Shown: positions 34,039 through 45,929, counted from the stretch's first letter. The stretch: 64,000 nt of DNA from Gambelia wislizenii (GCA_030847615.1 JAUMIR010000003.1:71434001-71498000), one strand, 5' to 3'. Notes: generated from the letters alone by a model not told the origin. Program-made: numbers and translations.

Positions 34039-34524
34039 ATCTTCAGATCTCTGGGCCTGCTAAAATGTACAGAACTAAATACTCGGGCCCCTGGATCACC
34101 TCATAGTTTTCTTCTGAAAGATTTAATGCAGACAGACTACAAATATTATATATATATTAAATAAGAAAACAAAGGGGAGGGGAAAGCAAGCCAACCCAGA
34201 GCTAGCTTTTCAAACAAAGCCAGTGTCAAATTAAGAAAATGCTATCTGATTTCCTGCTCATTGGTAGGACTAAGCACAAAAGTGAATGCTTAGCGAGTCA
34301 AGGCAATTTTGCATGCAAAGAGCAACACTTCACATCTGTTTTTGCCATTCTGTGCAGAGGCCAATCTCTGTGCTGGAAAAGCCAAAATTTCATCTTCACA
34401 GATCCAAGTTATTACATAATCCTGAGCAACTCTGAGAAGTTCATCTAAGATGAAACCTTGGCAAAACAACAACAACAACAAACAACAAAACAAAAAACCC
34501 CAGATAGCTTTCTGTTTGTGTATA

Positions 34525-34753
34525 CAGTTGTCCCTTCATATTCGCAGAGGTTTGGTTCCAGGACCCCTGTGGATACCAAAATCCATGAATACTCAAGTCC
34601 CATTATATGCAATGGCACAGCAAAATGGTGTCCCTTATATAAGTTGGCAAAATCAAGGTTTGCTTTTTGGATTATTATTTTTTAAAGAATATTTTCAAGC
34701 CGTGAATACTTAAATCTGTGGATACCAAATCCGTGGATACAGAGGGACAACTG
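34525..34753. mobile_element. Tigger-like MITE
   Basis: The left end CAGTTGTCCCTTCATATTCG is mirrored by the right end ACAGAGGGACAACTG. TA precedes the left end; the right flank is TT, one base from TA. Inner GGATACCAAA and CCAAATCCGTGGATAC blocks pair. 229 bp. Confidence 0.85.
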
Positions 34754-34759
34754 TTCTTT

Positions 34760-36420
34760 CTTTGGAGTTAACTTCACAAACTATGTCATTATTCACACTA
34801 GCCAACTGCCTTGCAGGACATCAAGATGAAAATGCTCTCCAAACTGTCTTAAAGCAAACAGCATAGTTTGCCTAATTTAAGCACAATGTGTTTCTCTCAT
34901 CACTGGATGGAAAGAGAGGAAAAAGTAATACACACAATCATTTTAATGATGATCATATGTCAAGGGGGGCAGCTGAAATCCAGCTAGGGTGAATAAATTA
35001 AGTTTAATAATTATTTTTAATTACAAGATCTTCCATTTCAGCTTTCAAATGGATCCTAAAACCTTGCCCTCTGAAGTCTTACTGCCTTTTTATATACAAT
35101 AATGAATAATTCAACACAGCTGCAGAGCTGAGAGTTAAAACATTGCCAATGGTATCAGTGCTGTGATAAATCTACAGGCTGCCCTGCTTTAAAGTTCCCA
35201 AATCTGCCTATTAATCACAGTACTTCTTGCATTTTTCTAATTTCACAGACAGCAGTTTGTATACAGCACTGAGCAATTCCCATTTGACCAGATCTGCTCA
35301 AAGGGCAGCCTGAACCTGTGCAACATGGCTCCATGGAAAAAGGTACCCATTTTGTTCAGGTGTGACTGTTCTCTCAGATAGCCTGCTAGGCTGTCAGTCA
35401 CGGGGACAGAAAGGAGGAGGCAAATGTTTGAAGGGTATGCCTATGGGAAATATGCCTAGTTATAACATAGGATGTAAGATGAACGAGTGGGGGATTCTGG
35501 CTCAGGCAAAGAATGTTGTATTGATTTCCTGAAAACTGAATGTCATGCTTAGTACAGAATCAAAGATATATGGCTTAAGTGAAGGAAGTGCAATTGGAGT
35601 TTAAAAAACCCGAAGATCTGCTTACTCCTTATTTCTCTTTCCATTTCCCAGGTGATCTTTTAACTAAACACAACACACACACACACACACACACACACAC
35701 GCGCAGATACATCAACACACACTAGGAATATATCCTTCAACCCCCTACACAACTACCACTAGCACATAATGTGATTTTGATATTTCTTCTACACTGAAAG
35801 CTTTTTTCGGGTAGAGGAAATCATGTTCCTCTCAGATTTCACAAACACATTTTATTCTTGCAAATTCTTTCAATTTTTTCTTCTTCAGTGAAACTTGCAT
35901 TTTGTGGTTTGTTTTTTTTTTTTAAATTACTTTGTGTAACAATGTTGGAAATATTTATACATTATTACAGCTTAAAAAAGATTGAAAATACAAGCATTAC
36001 ATTGTAATGTCAAGCAATAAATACATCATTCTATAACAGTATCAAGGCTAGCCTGATATATTAATGTAGCCATCTTTAAGACAAATGGTATACTTGTTTA
36101 CAGTGTGACAGTTATGATTGCTGGTACTGCTGTTATTTGTTTTAAAACATACTTATTTTATATAACAACAACAATAACAATTCTTTATGGAGAAAAAGGC
36201 ATGGGCTTTGATGGTAGCTTGATTTTCTAAAGTCTACCATATAGCTTTTATACTGAAGCACAATTCACCAAGTACCGGTACTTTTATGGTATTGTGGCTG
36301 TCCTGGCAACTGGCCCTGACAAATGGGATAAAGGCATTTTGGCTAGAGGAAGTAAAGAAGAGCATGAGAGAGAATTGGTCAACTACATCTTTCACCAAGA
36401 AAACTGTCATATATGCACCT
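34760..36420. other. Repeat-poor non-coding stretch
   Basis: Apart from an AC microsatellite, no transposon ends are visible. Homeodomain-style TAAT cores cluster at about 34990-35030 (AATAATTATTTTTAATTACA) and CAGCTG E-box words occur near 35120. A candidate location for host regulatory DNA, unproven. Confidence 0.3.
35673..35703. repeat. (AC)n microsatellite
   Basis: About 14 AC units ending in GCGC. Confidence 0.95.
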
Positions 36421-36424
36421 TTCT

Positions 36425-36610
36425 TTATACAGTTATAGCATTATGATTCTACTTCCATCTTCTGGAATCCTGGGATTTGCAGTCTAGGGAGGGGTATTTA
36501 GAATGTTCAGCCAGAGAGCTCCAATGCTTCAGCAAACTACAAGCCCTTACAAGCCAAAGCAATTTGAGTGGCATCATGGCACACTAATTGTGTAGTGTGA
36601 AAAGGTCCCA
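36425..36610. mobile_element. Hairpin MITE copy
   Basis: ACAGTTATAGCATTATGATT with TGGAATCCTGGGATTTGCAG at the left, and CACACTAATTGTGTAGTGTG at the right, match the family at 20393. The right inner arm is degraded. Confidence 0.55.
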
Positions 36611-36634
36611 GCAGTAGGGAATCTTGATAGTAGC

Positions 36635-36745
36635 TTAACACCCTTCAGATATTTTGGACTATAATTCCCATAGCCCTTTATGAGTGTGGCTGATAGGGGT
36701 AGCAGACCAAAACATCAGGAGGGCAGAAGATTCCTCACTCCTGAT
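36635..36745. repeat. Short hairpin MITE copy
   Basis: ACCCTTCAGATATTTTGGAC and CCAAAACATCAGGAGGGCAG are inverted relatives. Confidence 0.55.
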
Positions 36746-36847
36746 TTAGACTTTGGTGAGGAAAAGTCATCATTAGAGTTTTTCAAAAGAGTTCTGGTAC
36801 TGAAAGGACACACAGGAAGACTAATTTTTAAAGCATATTATAGGTAA

Positions 36848-36990
36848 GGAGGTGTCAATTGGAAACTGCTTAATGCAGTGTAGATGTGTAAATAGCTATT
36901 GCTTAAAACAATTTGTAAGCCGCTCTGATAGCCTTGTGGCTGGAGAGCGGGGTATAAATAAATGAATAAATAAATAATAAAATAAATTTA
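36848..36990 (+). repeat. tRNA-type SINE, 5'-truncated
   Basis: It contains GGAAACTGCTTAATGCAGTG, TTGCTTAAAACAATTTGTAA, GCCGCTCTGATAGCCTTGTG and an (AATA)n tail, closely matching the copy at 9285. Confidence 0.75.
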
Positions 36991-37968
36991 ATTATATAGT
37001 TTACATTAAAAATGAAAAGGCCCATTTCCATGGTTCCTTCTGTCTGTCAGAAACCAGTACATCAAGAAGATATTAAAAATGGACTTATTCAGAGACCAGA
37101 ATCCTTGCCTGCTCTTCTCTCTTCTTTCTTGTCACAAGCTCTTTGCAACTTATGTTGAAGTGACAGCAATTCCTTTCCACCAAATATGCATGTATGTCAC
37201 ATACAAGTAGCACATTCAGGAAGGAGATGAAAAGTGGGTGGGGGGCAGCCCTTTAGCCCTTTTACCCATGACTTACTACAGTCACAAGAAAACAGATCTC
37301 TGTCTCGCTTGAAGAGCAGTCTCTGGCCCCTTGTGACCGTTCAAGTCACACTTCAAATGGAAAAGAGCTGACAATATCTCACATATAAAAGAGCCTGCCA
37401 AAAATGATCATCAGTTGCTCCTCTTGAAGATTATTAATTTAATTTCTCCATGATAATCTCCCAAGAAATTGGATTCAGATGCTCAACAACCTTCAGGGAG
37501 AAGTTAATGAATGTTGCTGAGTTGGCAGAATGAAATGTGCAGTTTCAAACAATATCTGTATACGTGTGTGGGGTTTTTTTGAAATGAAATGTTCTAATCT
37601 CGGTCTTGGATCAGCCCATTTATGAGCTTCAGAGGTAAACCCTGACATCATTTTAAAACATTTTCATCATTTTATTCAAATGAAAAAGGAAAGTCTTTCA
37701 ATATGTGAGTCACTTAACACGAGGGAGAAAGGAGGAAAGAAAAGAGATTAGGATTAAACCTTTGTCAGACCCATAAATCACAACTCACAGCCCACCACTC
37801 TTATAGAGTTCAGGAAGAATTCTAGGAAAAAAATTACTTGGAAGGTGGGAATGGAGGTGTGGCAAAAGACCATTATAAGGAGAGAAAGTGATTTACTACA
37901 TTCGTTACATACAAATAAATTGTGACTGGCAGGTGGACTTTCTCCCTACCCCACCCTTGTACAGGACT
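36991..37968. other. Repeat-poor non-coding stretch
   Basis: No gene or repeat termini. AGATTATTAATTTAATTTCT at about 37428 is TAAT-rich. Nothing decisive. Confidence 0.3.
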
Positions 37969-38186
37969 TTATCACATTACACTGTTATAGTGAGTGCTAT
38001 TATTCCACTTTAACTGCTGTGGCTGCCTCCTGTGGAATTCTGGGGCTTGTAGTTTATTGAGGCCTAAGATCTCTCTGGCTGAGAGTTGTAAATGCCCCTC
38101 CCTAAACTGCAAATCCCAGGATTCCACAGGAGGCAGCCAGAGCAGTTAAAGTGGAATAGTAGCACCATAACAGTGTAGTGTGATAA
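37969..38186. mobile_element. Hairpin MITE, best-preserved copy
   Basis: The left TTATCACATTACACTGTTAT is the near-exact inverse of the right ATAACAGTGTAGTGTGATAA. Inner arms CTGCCTCCTGTGGAATTCTG and AGGATTCCACAGGAGGCAG also pair, so most of the ~218 bp folds on itself. Confidence 0.8.
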
Positions 38187-38660
38187 TGTGTCTGTGTGTC
38201 TATGACTGGGCTAGCAGGCAATATATTTGGAAGGCAATGCCTTCTAGTCATTACACCTTTGTGTCATCCCACACCTGTTCTGCACAAAGATTTAGATCAG
38301 CATTCTTCAGTTTAGTGCAATTTCGGGTGTTTTTGACTGTTTTCATCAGGCCCAGGCAGCATGGTCAACAAATGGGGACAACTGGGGTTGCTGTCTACAG
38401 CAGTGCATTTGAAGCTATTTGATGTGGGGGACTGGCATTCCCCTCCCGACATATGCTGAGGACTGGTACCATATTTGTGTCCATTGGCTGCAATTCTTTC
38501 TTTCTTTCCTGGAAATCTGCCCGGGCTCAGGCACCAGTACTTTGAATACCCAACTATGTTGGGTAGTTGTAATATTCTTTTTTTAAAAATCTTTTTATTG
38601 CATACATATATGTTACATTCTAGTTGCTGATATCAATATATCAGACATCAATATATATAA

Positions 38661-38666
<6 letters not shown>

Positions 38667-38704
<38 letters not shown>
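38667..38704. repeat. (TA)n microsatellite
   Basis: About 19 TA units. Confidence 0.95.
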
Positions 38705-38705
<1 letters not shown>

Positions 38706-38859
38706 TAGCTGGAGCCAGCATACCATACACTGTTAACCCCCCCCCAAAATGCCCAGTAGACCTCATGACAACCCTGTAAGGTAGGCCAATGGGTTTAAAT
38801 TCCTCGTCCTCCTTCTCAGCATCCCACACTTTTCCTGGAATTGCTGAGGGTGACTTGCT

Positions 38860-39370
38860 CTGTTACCCTACCACAGCCACTGCCAGTTGACTGCCTGGTT
38901 CTGGCCCAGTGGCAGCAGTGGCATCCTGCCACTGCCACCAGTTGATTGCCTGGATCTCATCACAGCCTGTGGCTGAGGGAGGGAGAGGAGGGAGGGGCCC
39001 TTGTGAGGCAGTGATGCAGATTGAATGGATTGTGATGTGGAGTGGGAATTTGCATGTGGATGGTGGCACCCTCTCCGTGATTGGCCAATTTGAACTGGCC
39101 ACAGCCAATCAGGGGCAGGCTTGGCCCTGGCCTTCTGACTGGCTGGGAAGGAAGCCTGCTCGAGCTTTGCCTGGCTGGGAAGAGGGATTGTAAATTGACC
39201 AATCAGGGAGAGGCACCCTCTCCTTGACTGGCCAATTTAAACTAGCTACAGCCAATCAGGGGCAGGCTTGGTCCTGGCCTTCTGATTGGCTGGGAGGGAA
39301 GCCTGCTTGCGCGGCAGGTTTTCTCTCTGTTCCGGCGATCAGGTATTTAAGCCTGACTGCAGCACAGGAC
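38860..39370 (+). promoter_or_regulatory. GC-rich promoter-like region with duplicated CCAAT blocks
   Basis: Two direct repeats start at 39067 and 39214 with CACCCTCTCC (period ~147 bp). Each holds ATTGGCCAATTT- or GACTGGCCAATTT-type words and CAGCCAATCAGGGGCAGGC. Further CCAAT/ATTGG motifs lie between them. GGTATTTAAGCC at about 39349 is a TATA-like box 30-35 bp before a plausible start. The layout resembles a retroelement U3 or a compact promoter. No gene can be attached. Confidence 0.4.
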
Positions 39371-39799
39371 CAGGCAGTGACTCACGGCGAGTCGAAGACC
39401 TACCCACCCTCCCTCCCTCTGTTCTGCTGGGGCTTTTATGTCTGTTATTGTACAATGGTTTTGAATATTATCTTGTCACAACTTTCATGGAAGTTGGCAG
39501 TCAGCATGGGGTTCTGATCCAAACTCGGGTTACAGGGGTCTCCTTCAAGTTCAAGATCAAGGCCAAATTTATGTTACCAGCCGAGTTCAGGTTCACAGAG
39601 ACCCTGGGGGGAGGGGGTCCAGGATACACACACCATTTTGGGGTGATTTGGCCCTGGAGTCCCTCCCCTTTCCGGAAAGTGTGGAATCACAAGTTTGGTG
39701 GCCCACAGGGGAGGAATGGAGGCAGATAGGCGAATGGTAGGCCTGCAAGGTCTCCTCCCCGGTGGAGTGGATGGTTGTTGGCCAGGAGGCCAACAGAGG
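39371..39799 (+). other. Leader-like region after the TATA motif
   Basis: A 147-codon frame at 39286-39729 overlaps but shows no domain. The segment links the promoter-like block to an AATAAA-type end at 39800-39915, so the whole could be one retroelement terminal region. Confidence 0.25.
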
Positions 39800-39915
39800 A
39801 TTCACCGACCAGACAGGCAGGTTGGTCGATGACTAGGCTTCAAATCCATGCCTATGTGCCAACATAAGCAACTGTCATCAAAGAAAGTTGTGGCCATTTA
39901 CTGCCAATATTGAAA
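39800..39915 (+). repeat. 3' end of unclassified retroelement family, copy 2
   Basis: CCATGCCTATGTGCCAACAT, then CATCAAAGAAAGTTGTGGCC and TTTACTGCCA, parallel the copy at 19760-19905, with AATAAA changed to CAAAGAAA. Confidence 0.4.
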
Positions 39916-40299
39916 TATATATACCACCTTATGTTAATAATATATTTCTGAAAATATCACTGTGTCTATATTTTATTGGGGTAAGGGTGAGGGGAGGGGG
40001 ACCATTTCACACCTTGATGCAAATGCTTTATTCAAAACTAACATGTGAAATCAAACAACCAGGTCAGGTAAGGTTTGCATTAGTAAACAAAAAAATTCTG
40101 AACCTTCTAAATACCACTTGGAAAATTAAAAAAAATAAAAGGGGTCAAAACAGCTGCACAATGTTATCTCTGTTGTCTGCACCGCAATGTACTATGGCCC
40201 TGCTCTAAACCTTCCACTTCCTATTGCGATGCTTGTTTGAATCACTCGCATTGTGTCTGCAATTTACATTGCCAAAAAGTGTTCCTAAAATCAAATTCA

Positions 40300-40900
40300 T
40301 GGGGTGGAGGGAGATTATATCACAGGAACAAGGAGTTGAAGCTTCTCTAGTCCCTCCCAGCTGTTAGTTACTTGCTTATAGATTAGATCTTACAGTTTCA
40401 CCTTCTGAGTTACACTCCCATTCCTAAAATAGGTTCAGCACCTTCCAGAGATCCTTTGAAGTATGGAATAAAACACAGAACAGATGTATTGCACTACTGA
40501 CATAGAAGCCTCTGGAAAATAGTTACTCATGAGTGATAGGCACAAGCAACCAATCATCTATGCATGGAAAGACAACAACTCATGGCTTGCGAAGCCAGGC
40601 AACCACCATAGTAATGCATTTGGTGAACGTTTACAGGGAAGTGTGAATATTCACACTGAAGGATAGGACAAGGAAAGCGATAGTGGGAGCAAATGTAGCC
40701 ATCCTGTGGGATGGCTACATCGCCATGTACAAATACACTTCCTGCAGGTCCAGCGTAGTCCAGTTCTGCATCAGTGTAACTTGGAATGACCATCCATCCT
40801 GCAGTGCCTAGGGCGGATGTAAAGCTAACATCTCAAAGATCCAGGACAAGAGTCAACATCCATCCTTCTTAAACATGATGAAGTAGTGGAAACAAAACTT
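40300..40900 (-). pseudogene. Possible DIRS-like reverse transcriptase relic
   Basis: On the minus strand 40567-40535 reads PCIDDWLLVPI, matching the [YF]xDDWLL catalytic block of DIRS-type RT. Just upstream on the same strand, in shifted frames, a TKC(I/M)…VVAWLRK-like segment precedes it, as in those proteins. Stops and frameshifts are frequent. No recombinase or terminal repeats are seen. An alternative is another retroelement RT with a DDW variant; the tryptophan after DD favours DIRS. Confidence 0.5.
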
Positions 40901-42305
40901 AGTTCAGACAAGAGAGTGGGGTGGGCTTGAGAGATTGGCATAGGATTTATAGTATCCCTCTAAAAATCAGATTTTGCCTTATGTTAGTGTGGCCTGGGAA
41001 AGAGTACTTACTAGGAAAATGGTAAGCAATGCAGAAGGAAGTTGTAAACATGCAGACACAGGACTGTAGCGACGATGACACACTGAAGTGTACATTTGCA
41101 AGAAAGACCTGGAATGGGATGAGAACTGCTATAGGAAGCACAAAGGTCCCCTTTGGGGATGGAAACACTGAAAAGTTATAAAATAATGAAACATGAAGAA
41201 ACTTTCTCCCATAGAAAAGTCAGATAAGCACCTATATATGCATTCTGGTCAGAGAGCCATGAGAACAAGGAAACAGCAGAAAATCTTTCATCCCATGATA
41301 AGTATCTTCTTACTCTTGTAGTTAACTGGAGCAGAGCTCTTTAACTAAGCAGCATCCACAATACTGAGGCATTTAGGCGGGAGCCGTGAGGATACAGCTG
41401 TTGAGGTGGGCAGGGTTACCACTAAAAAGCTTTACATAATAGCTATAGAAGGTTCTAAGTGGTGCTCTGCAGGTGCAGATAACCCATTTGTGTGAGTCAC
41501 AGAGGCCACAAAGAAGAACAAAAGGAATTTTCTCAGAGAGAGTTTTGAATCCAGGAAAACTGACTTTTGGCAAGCAGATTTGTTGCTTTCACAGTGATCA
41601 TTAACTGATCACCGTAAAGCTCTGAAAGACCCATATCACCTTACCCAGCCCTTTGAAAATTTAGGGCAAGGGACAAGATTTGCATCATTCTGGATCCTAT
41701 ACATTCTATCCTACTGCCACAACTGTATAAATATGCTTTATATTTGAGTCCTTAATACCATGTGGTACTGCATTTGAAGGAGTTTATATTTTGTGGAGTT
41801 TATATCCACAAAAGCTTGTACTGAAATAAAAACGAGTTAGGCCCAAGGGTGCTGCCACATTTTTTTTTTCTTTTTCTTCTCCCTCCCTTCCTCCTTTTTG
41901 TGCTGCAAGACACTAACACACTAATGCTTTGAATACTTCTTCCAAACAGCCATCCAGCATTCCAGGCCCAGTGAGCACACTCAGTTTTCACAGGACTCTT
42001 TCTGGGGTTTCCCTGTTTTGTTTTTGTTTTTTAGTACTTCTGCAAACCTCAGGATTTCCCCAGAGCCCATTTATACCTCCCTCTCGCCAAGTGAATGGAA
42101 TTTTTGCTACATAAGGACTGGCACTTGAGGAATGTGTTCACTATTAGTATATGGAATGCAGCTGGATGACACAGGCACTTGATTTATGAGTGCATTTAAT
42201 GCCTCCTCTATAAAAGTTAAACCACACAGTAAATACTTGTGAAGTAACTTCAAAGGTAGCCTGGAATCTCTTCTATGGAAGATATGGGAACTCTGGGATC
42301 ACTCA
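40901..42305. other. No gene recognised
   Basis: Frames of 60-75 codons occur with no family motif. Part of 40901-41170 (minus) might extend the neighbouring retroelement, but I see no motif there. Confidence 0.35.
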
Positions 42306-42308
42306 CTT

Positions 42309-42335
42309 CAACACACACACACACACACACACACA
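42309..42335. repeat. (AC)n microsatellite
   Basis: About 13 AC units. Confidence 0.95.
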
Positions 42336-42339
42336 GGTT

Positions 42340-43149
42340 CAGAGGACAGGCAATAGCACATATATACATACATACAAATGTATGTACACACACAATTCTA
42401 AAATACTTTCATCTAGTAGCCTTTGGCTTGGATCCACCCTGAGCCACAGCAACTGAAACACAATCCTGTCTGAAAGCTGTTTGCAGTCCTACAGTAGAAG
42501 AAACCTAACCCATTTCCAGGCTAAAAGGTGTCCACCTAGAGGCAACTGGGAGTGTGAGACATGAAAACTTTCACACTCTCAGGATACAGTCCACATTCCA
42601 GTGTTGAGGCTTCCTTTTGATATACCTGAACTTGCATTCCTTAAGGAATCACCAAGTGTTAAACCAATTTATCTTCTGAAGTAAGGATCTCCCAAAGCCC
42701 AGAAAACTGTAGTTCCATTGGAGACCTTAACAGTACACTAAAGTTAGACATAAAACCAGATGAAACTGCTAAATACATTGTTATGAAGAAACATTATGCA
42801 CATGCTGTAGTTGTACAGCACAGTAATTCCTATAACAGTAAAACATTTTGCAATAAGCCAGTGTATGAGCGATCCAGCAGCTTACATTTTCAAAAACACA
42901 CAATATTTTTCCCTTTCCCAAGCCAGTGGCTGCTGCTTCATATTATAGGAAACTGAAGAAAACCATGTAATGTGCAAGCCTTAATAATTCTGTTTTGATC
43001 ATATGTATATACATGTAGGATTTTGGTGATCTTTACCTTGATAGTAGATCAGTATCAAGGTCTACTTGCTACAGTCAACACTTCTCATGCTAAGAAATGA
43101 ACAGCTATTCCTCATTAAAGATTGATTTCCTCACTGTTCCCCAAGTGGT
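42340..43149. other. No gene recognised
   Basis: Unique-looking AT-rich DNA with short TATACATACA runs at 42360-42395. Confidence 0.4.
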
Positions 43150-43160
43150 ATATTGCAACT

Positions 43161-43380
43161 GTGTGTGTATGTGCCTTCATGTTGCCAGTCGACTTATGGT
43201 GACCCCATAAATTTCTTAGGGTTTTCTTAGGCAAGAAATACTCAGAGGTGGTTTTGCTGGTTTTTTCTTCTGAAATATAGCCTACAGCACCTGGTATTCG
43301 TTGGCAGTCTTCCGTCCAAGTACTAACCAGGGCTGACCCTGTTTATCTTCCAAGATCAGGTGGGATCTGGTGCCTTTAGA
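43161..43380 (-). repeat. 5S-rRNA-derived SINE, copy 2
   Basis: A perfect 11-bp duplication ATATTGCAACT (43150-43160 and 43381-43391) bounds it. On the minus strand the head holds AGGCACCAGATCCCACCTGA, AGGGTCAGCCCTGGTTAGTA and CTTGGACGGAAGAC, 5S-like; box A is altered (AGATAAACAGG). The tail reads TCACCATAAGTCGACTGGCA and ends at a TG/CA run, BovB-like. Confidence 0.9.
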
Positions 43381-43391
43381 ATATTGCAACT

Positions 43392-44331
43392 ACCCAACAT
43401 AAATTAACTGGCATGTTTGCTATGACTTTGATGGGATCTTAAGTATTTAGGCAGTCCCTTATATCTCTTTCGTACTTAGTTATCAACAAGCAATATGCAC
43501 ACTAAGGCTATGTATGGCTCAATTGTCTGTAAAAAGAAGTTATATTTGACTATGGATGAATTCTGCATCAAAACCAAGTACAATGCCACTTATTTGCTCG
43601 GAAATAACAATCTCCTCCACAACTATTAAAATTATATAGAAAAGCTTGGAGATATAGATACATAGCAATATATTTATTTGTTGCGCATGCTAAACTAGAT
43701 GGTACTAGCAGAAGACTTTGCTGTGTGACAACCATGGGGGCTGTTAAGTTAAAAATATTATCTACACTGCTTAGTTTAAAAGTGAAATCTGGATATATCT
43801 TTTTTCACACAGAGGGGAAAAAAAGGATTCTGGACTTGTTTGGCAAATGTAAGGGCACACAGACAATGCTGGAGAAGATGCTTGTGAGTCTCCTGAGGCA
43901 CACACATCACAAGCTGCCATTGACACAAACAGATATATGCTAAGTTGTAGAGTCAAGCTACAGATGCTAACATTATACTGTGCAGAAATGGTAATGTACT
44001 CAAGCAGAGACGGAAATTATAAAAATGGAAAGACTCACTATGTGAATGTTCAAAGTGGGTAAAGATGTAAAGGGATTTAAGTCATCAATTTGCACAGATT
44101 AAGCAAAACTGAAAACCACTGCATTATGAGATCCTGTTTATTTCTTAAAACCTTTCTTGGCTGGAAGCCACTGGGCCATTGTGATGATATTAAATTATTG
44201 GCGTTTGATGGCTTCTCTTGAAAGTGACATGAGGTGAAAAAGTGGCAGATTTGAGCAATTTAGGATGTTCTGTTAACTTCTGTATGGTACAGAAATAGGT
44301 TCCATTGTGAAACACACTTGTCATATTGTGC
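43392..44331. other. No gene recognised
   Basis: Short frames (43725-43943 +, 43771-43956 -) without motif. Confidence 0.4.
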
Positions 44332-44410
44332 ACAGTTCTGACTGCCTTGCCTCAAAAGGGATGTACACAGAGCTGGAGAAGGTACAGAAAAGAACAATTA
44401 AGTCAATGCA
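44332..44410 (+). repeat. Ancient CR1 fragment
   Basis: CACAGTTCTGACTGCCTTGC followed by AGAGCTGGAGAAGGTACAGA and AAAGAACAATTAAG corresponds to the FWAPQ…LEKVQKRxT region of CR1 ORF2. It is far more diverged than the other CR1 copies here. Confidence 0.5.
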
Positions 44411-45060
44411 ATCCTAAAGCCACTGGGAAGTTCTCCCAGGGGTCTTAGGTCGTTTTTTTAAAAATCTTTCCTATCAGTATCAGAAAGAGGGGTCCACACA
44501 AAGGAAGATTCAGCCTTCTCTCTGAGGCTGTGGAAAGGTTTCTGACCAAATAAACATTGGCATATATAATTGGAACTCTGTGACATATATAATTGGAACC
44601 AAATAAACAGTGGCATAGTGGAACCAGGGCTCACAGGGCTGAAGCCCCTGACATACCCTGAAATACCGCATTGTCTGATATTCCTCTTGGATACCCCCTT
44701 TTAGTTTACCTGCAATCTACCTGCAAAATAGGAAGGGAAATGGATTGTTGCAAACTATCCCTGTCCTAATCCAAAGTATTCTAAGGTAGCTAGGCCTTGA
44801 TTGAGCAAGACTCGTTAGCTTTACAAAAGACCTCCTCCTGTTGGAATCAAAACTTTAAAAAAAATATATATAGATCAAATGGCCAGCTGCATATTTTGAC
44901 ATTCCTTGCAGGTGTTGCTATAGGAACTGTAATGATAACAATCCAGACGTCACAATTTACAACAACCTCACTGTAGAAAAAGGACGCATTTTGGAGGAAA
45001 GCTAGAAAAATCTGCAGATCCATAGGATTCCCAGCCAAACTTTGCTTCTGGCATTCCTCC
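44411..45060. other. No gene recognised
   Basis: ACATATATAATTGGAAC is locally duplicated at about 44563-44600. Nothing else noted. Confidence 0.35.
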
Positions 45061-45068
45061 ATAATGCA

Positions 45069-45141
<73 letters not shown>
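45069..45141. repeat. Compound (TG)n(AG)n microsatellite
   Basis: About 12 TG units run directly into about 25 AG units. Confidence 0.95.
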
Positions 45142-45144
<3 letters not shown>

Positions 45145-45814
45145 TGAGAGACAGTTTCTCCACTCCTGAACCTTGGCATTAACAGGAGGGAAACAACTCA
45201 AAAAGGAAAACAAAGGAGAAAGGAAAATGATAAAAAATATTAGTCTATTCCCTTTTAGCTTGCTGGTTCAAGCCAATTAGGACTTGGGATTTCTTAAAAT
45301 GTTCAGATCTCCAGATGCTGGAGATCTTTCCCCCCTGCCCTTTATATGGCAGGACTGCCCTGCAAAGAAATCAATGGGTTGAGACATTTTTTCTTTTAGG
45401 AGGAAAATATAAGCCATTGAAGTTTTTTTTATTCTAGGAAAAACAGATGAGCAGATAGGCAACTCTACGGTCCTGCAACAATGCATGAAAACCACAGCAC
45501 ATGTGCACAGGCACATATCTGTGGCACCATCCAGTTCTGTATGAGCTGCATGCACTAAACACAACCAGAACATTTATAAGATACCAAAGCATCTTTCTCA
45601 ATATAGGCTGTCATGCTGCAGTGAACAAGAAGGCTTAATAAGAGATCCCTGTAGCCTAGCTGTTATGCAGCATTACTGATTTGGTGGAGAGAGAAAGGTA
45701 GTTGAGAAAGATCCTTGCAACCTCTATGTGTGCGCACGTGTGTATTCAGCTGTTTTGCTCAGGGAACACACCCTGAAAAAAAGTTTGTAGGTCTATAGCA
45801 ATTAATTTGCTTCC

Positions 45815-45925
45815 AGATACTTTGGACTGGAGTCCCAGACTTCCAGCTGTCAATGCTCAGGGCTTCTGGGAGTTGCTCCAAAACATCTGGAAGAGTTAAA
45901 GGTTGAGGACAAACTGACATAACAA
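45815..45925. repeat. Short hairpin MITE copy
   Basis: TTCCAGATACTTTGGACTGG and CCAAAACATCTGGAAGAGTT are inverted relatives, with GGGCTTCTGGGAGTTG between them. Confidence 0.55.
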
Positions 45926-45929
45926 AGGA

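Noticed and set aside
39286..39729. 147-codon frame downstream of the CCAAT island as a first exon
   Set aside because: No recognisable protein features, and it starts before the TATA-like motif; kept only as unassigned leader-like sequence.
44847..45213. Frames encoding Ser-Leu and His-Thr runs
   Set aside because: Direct translations of the TG/AG microsatellite.
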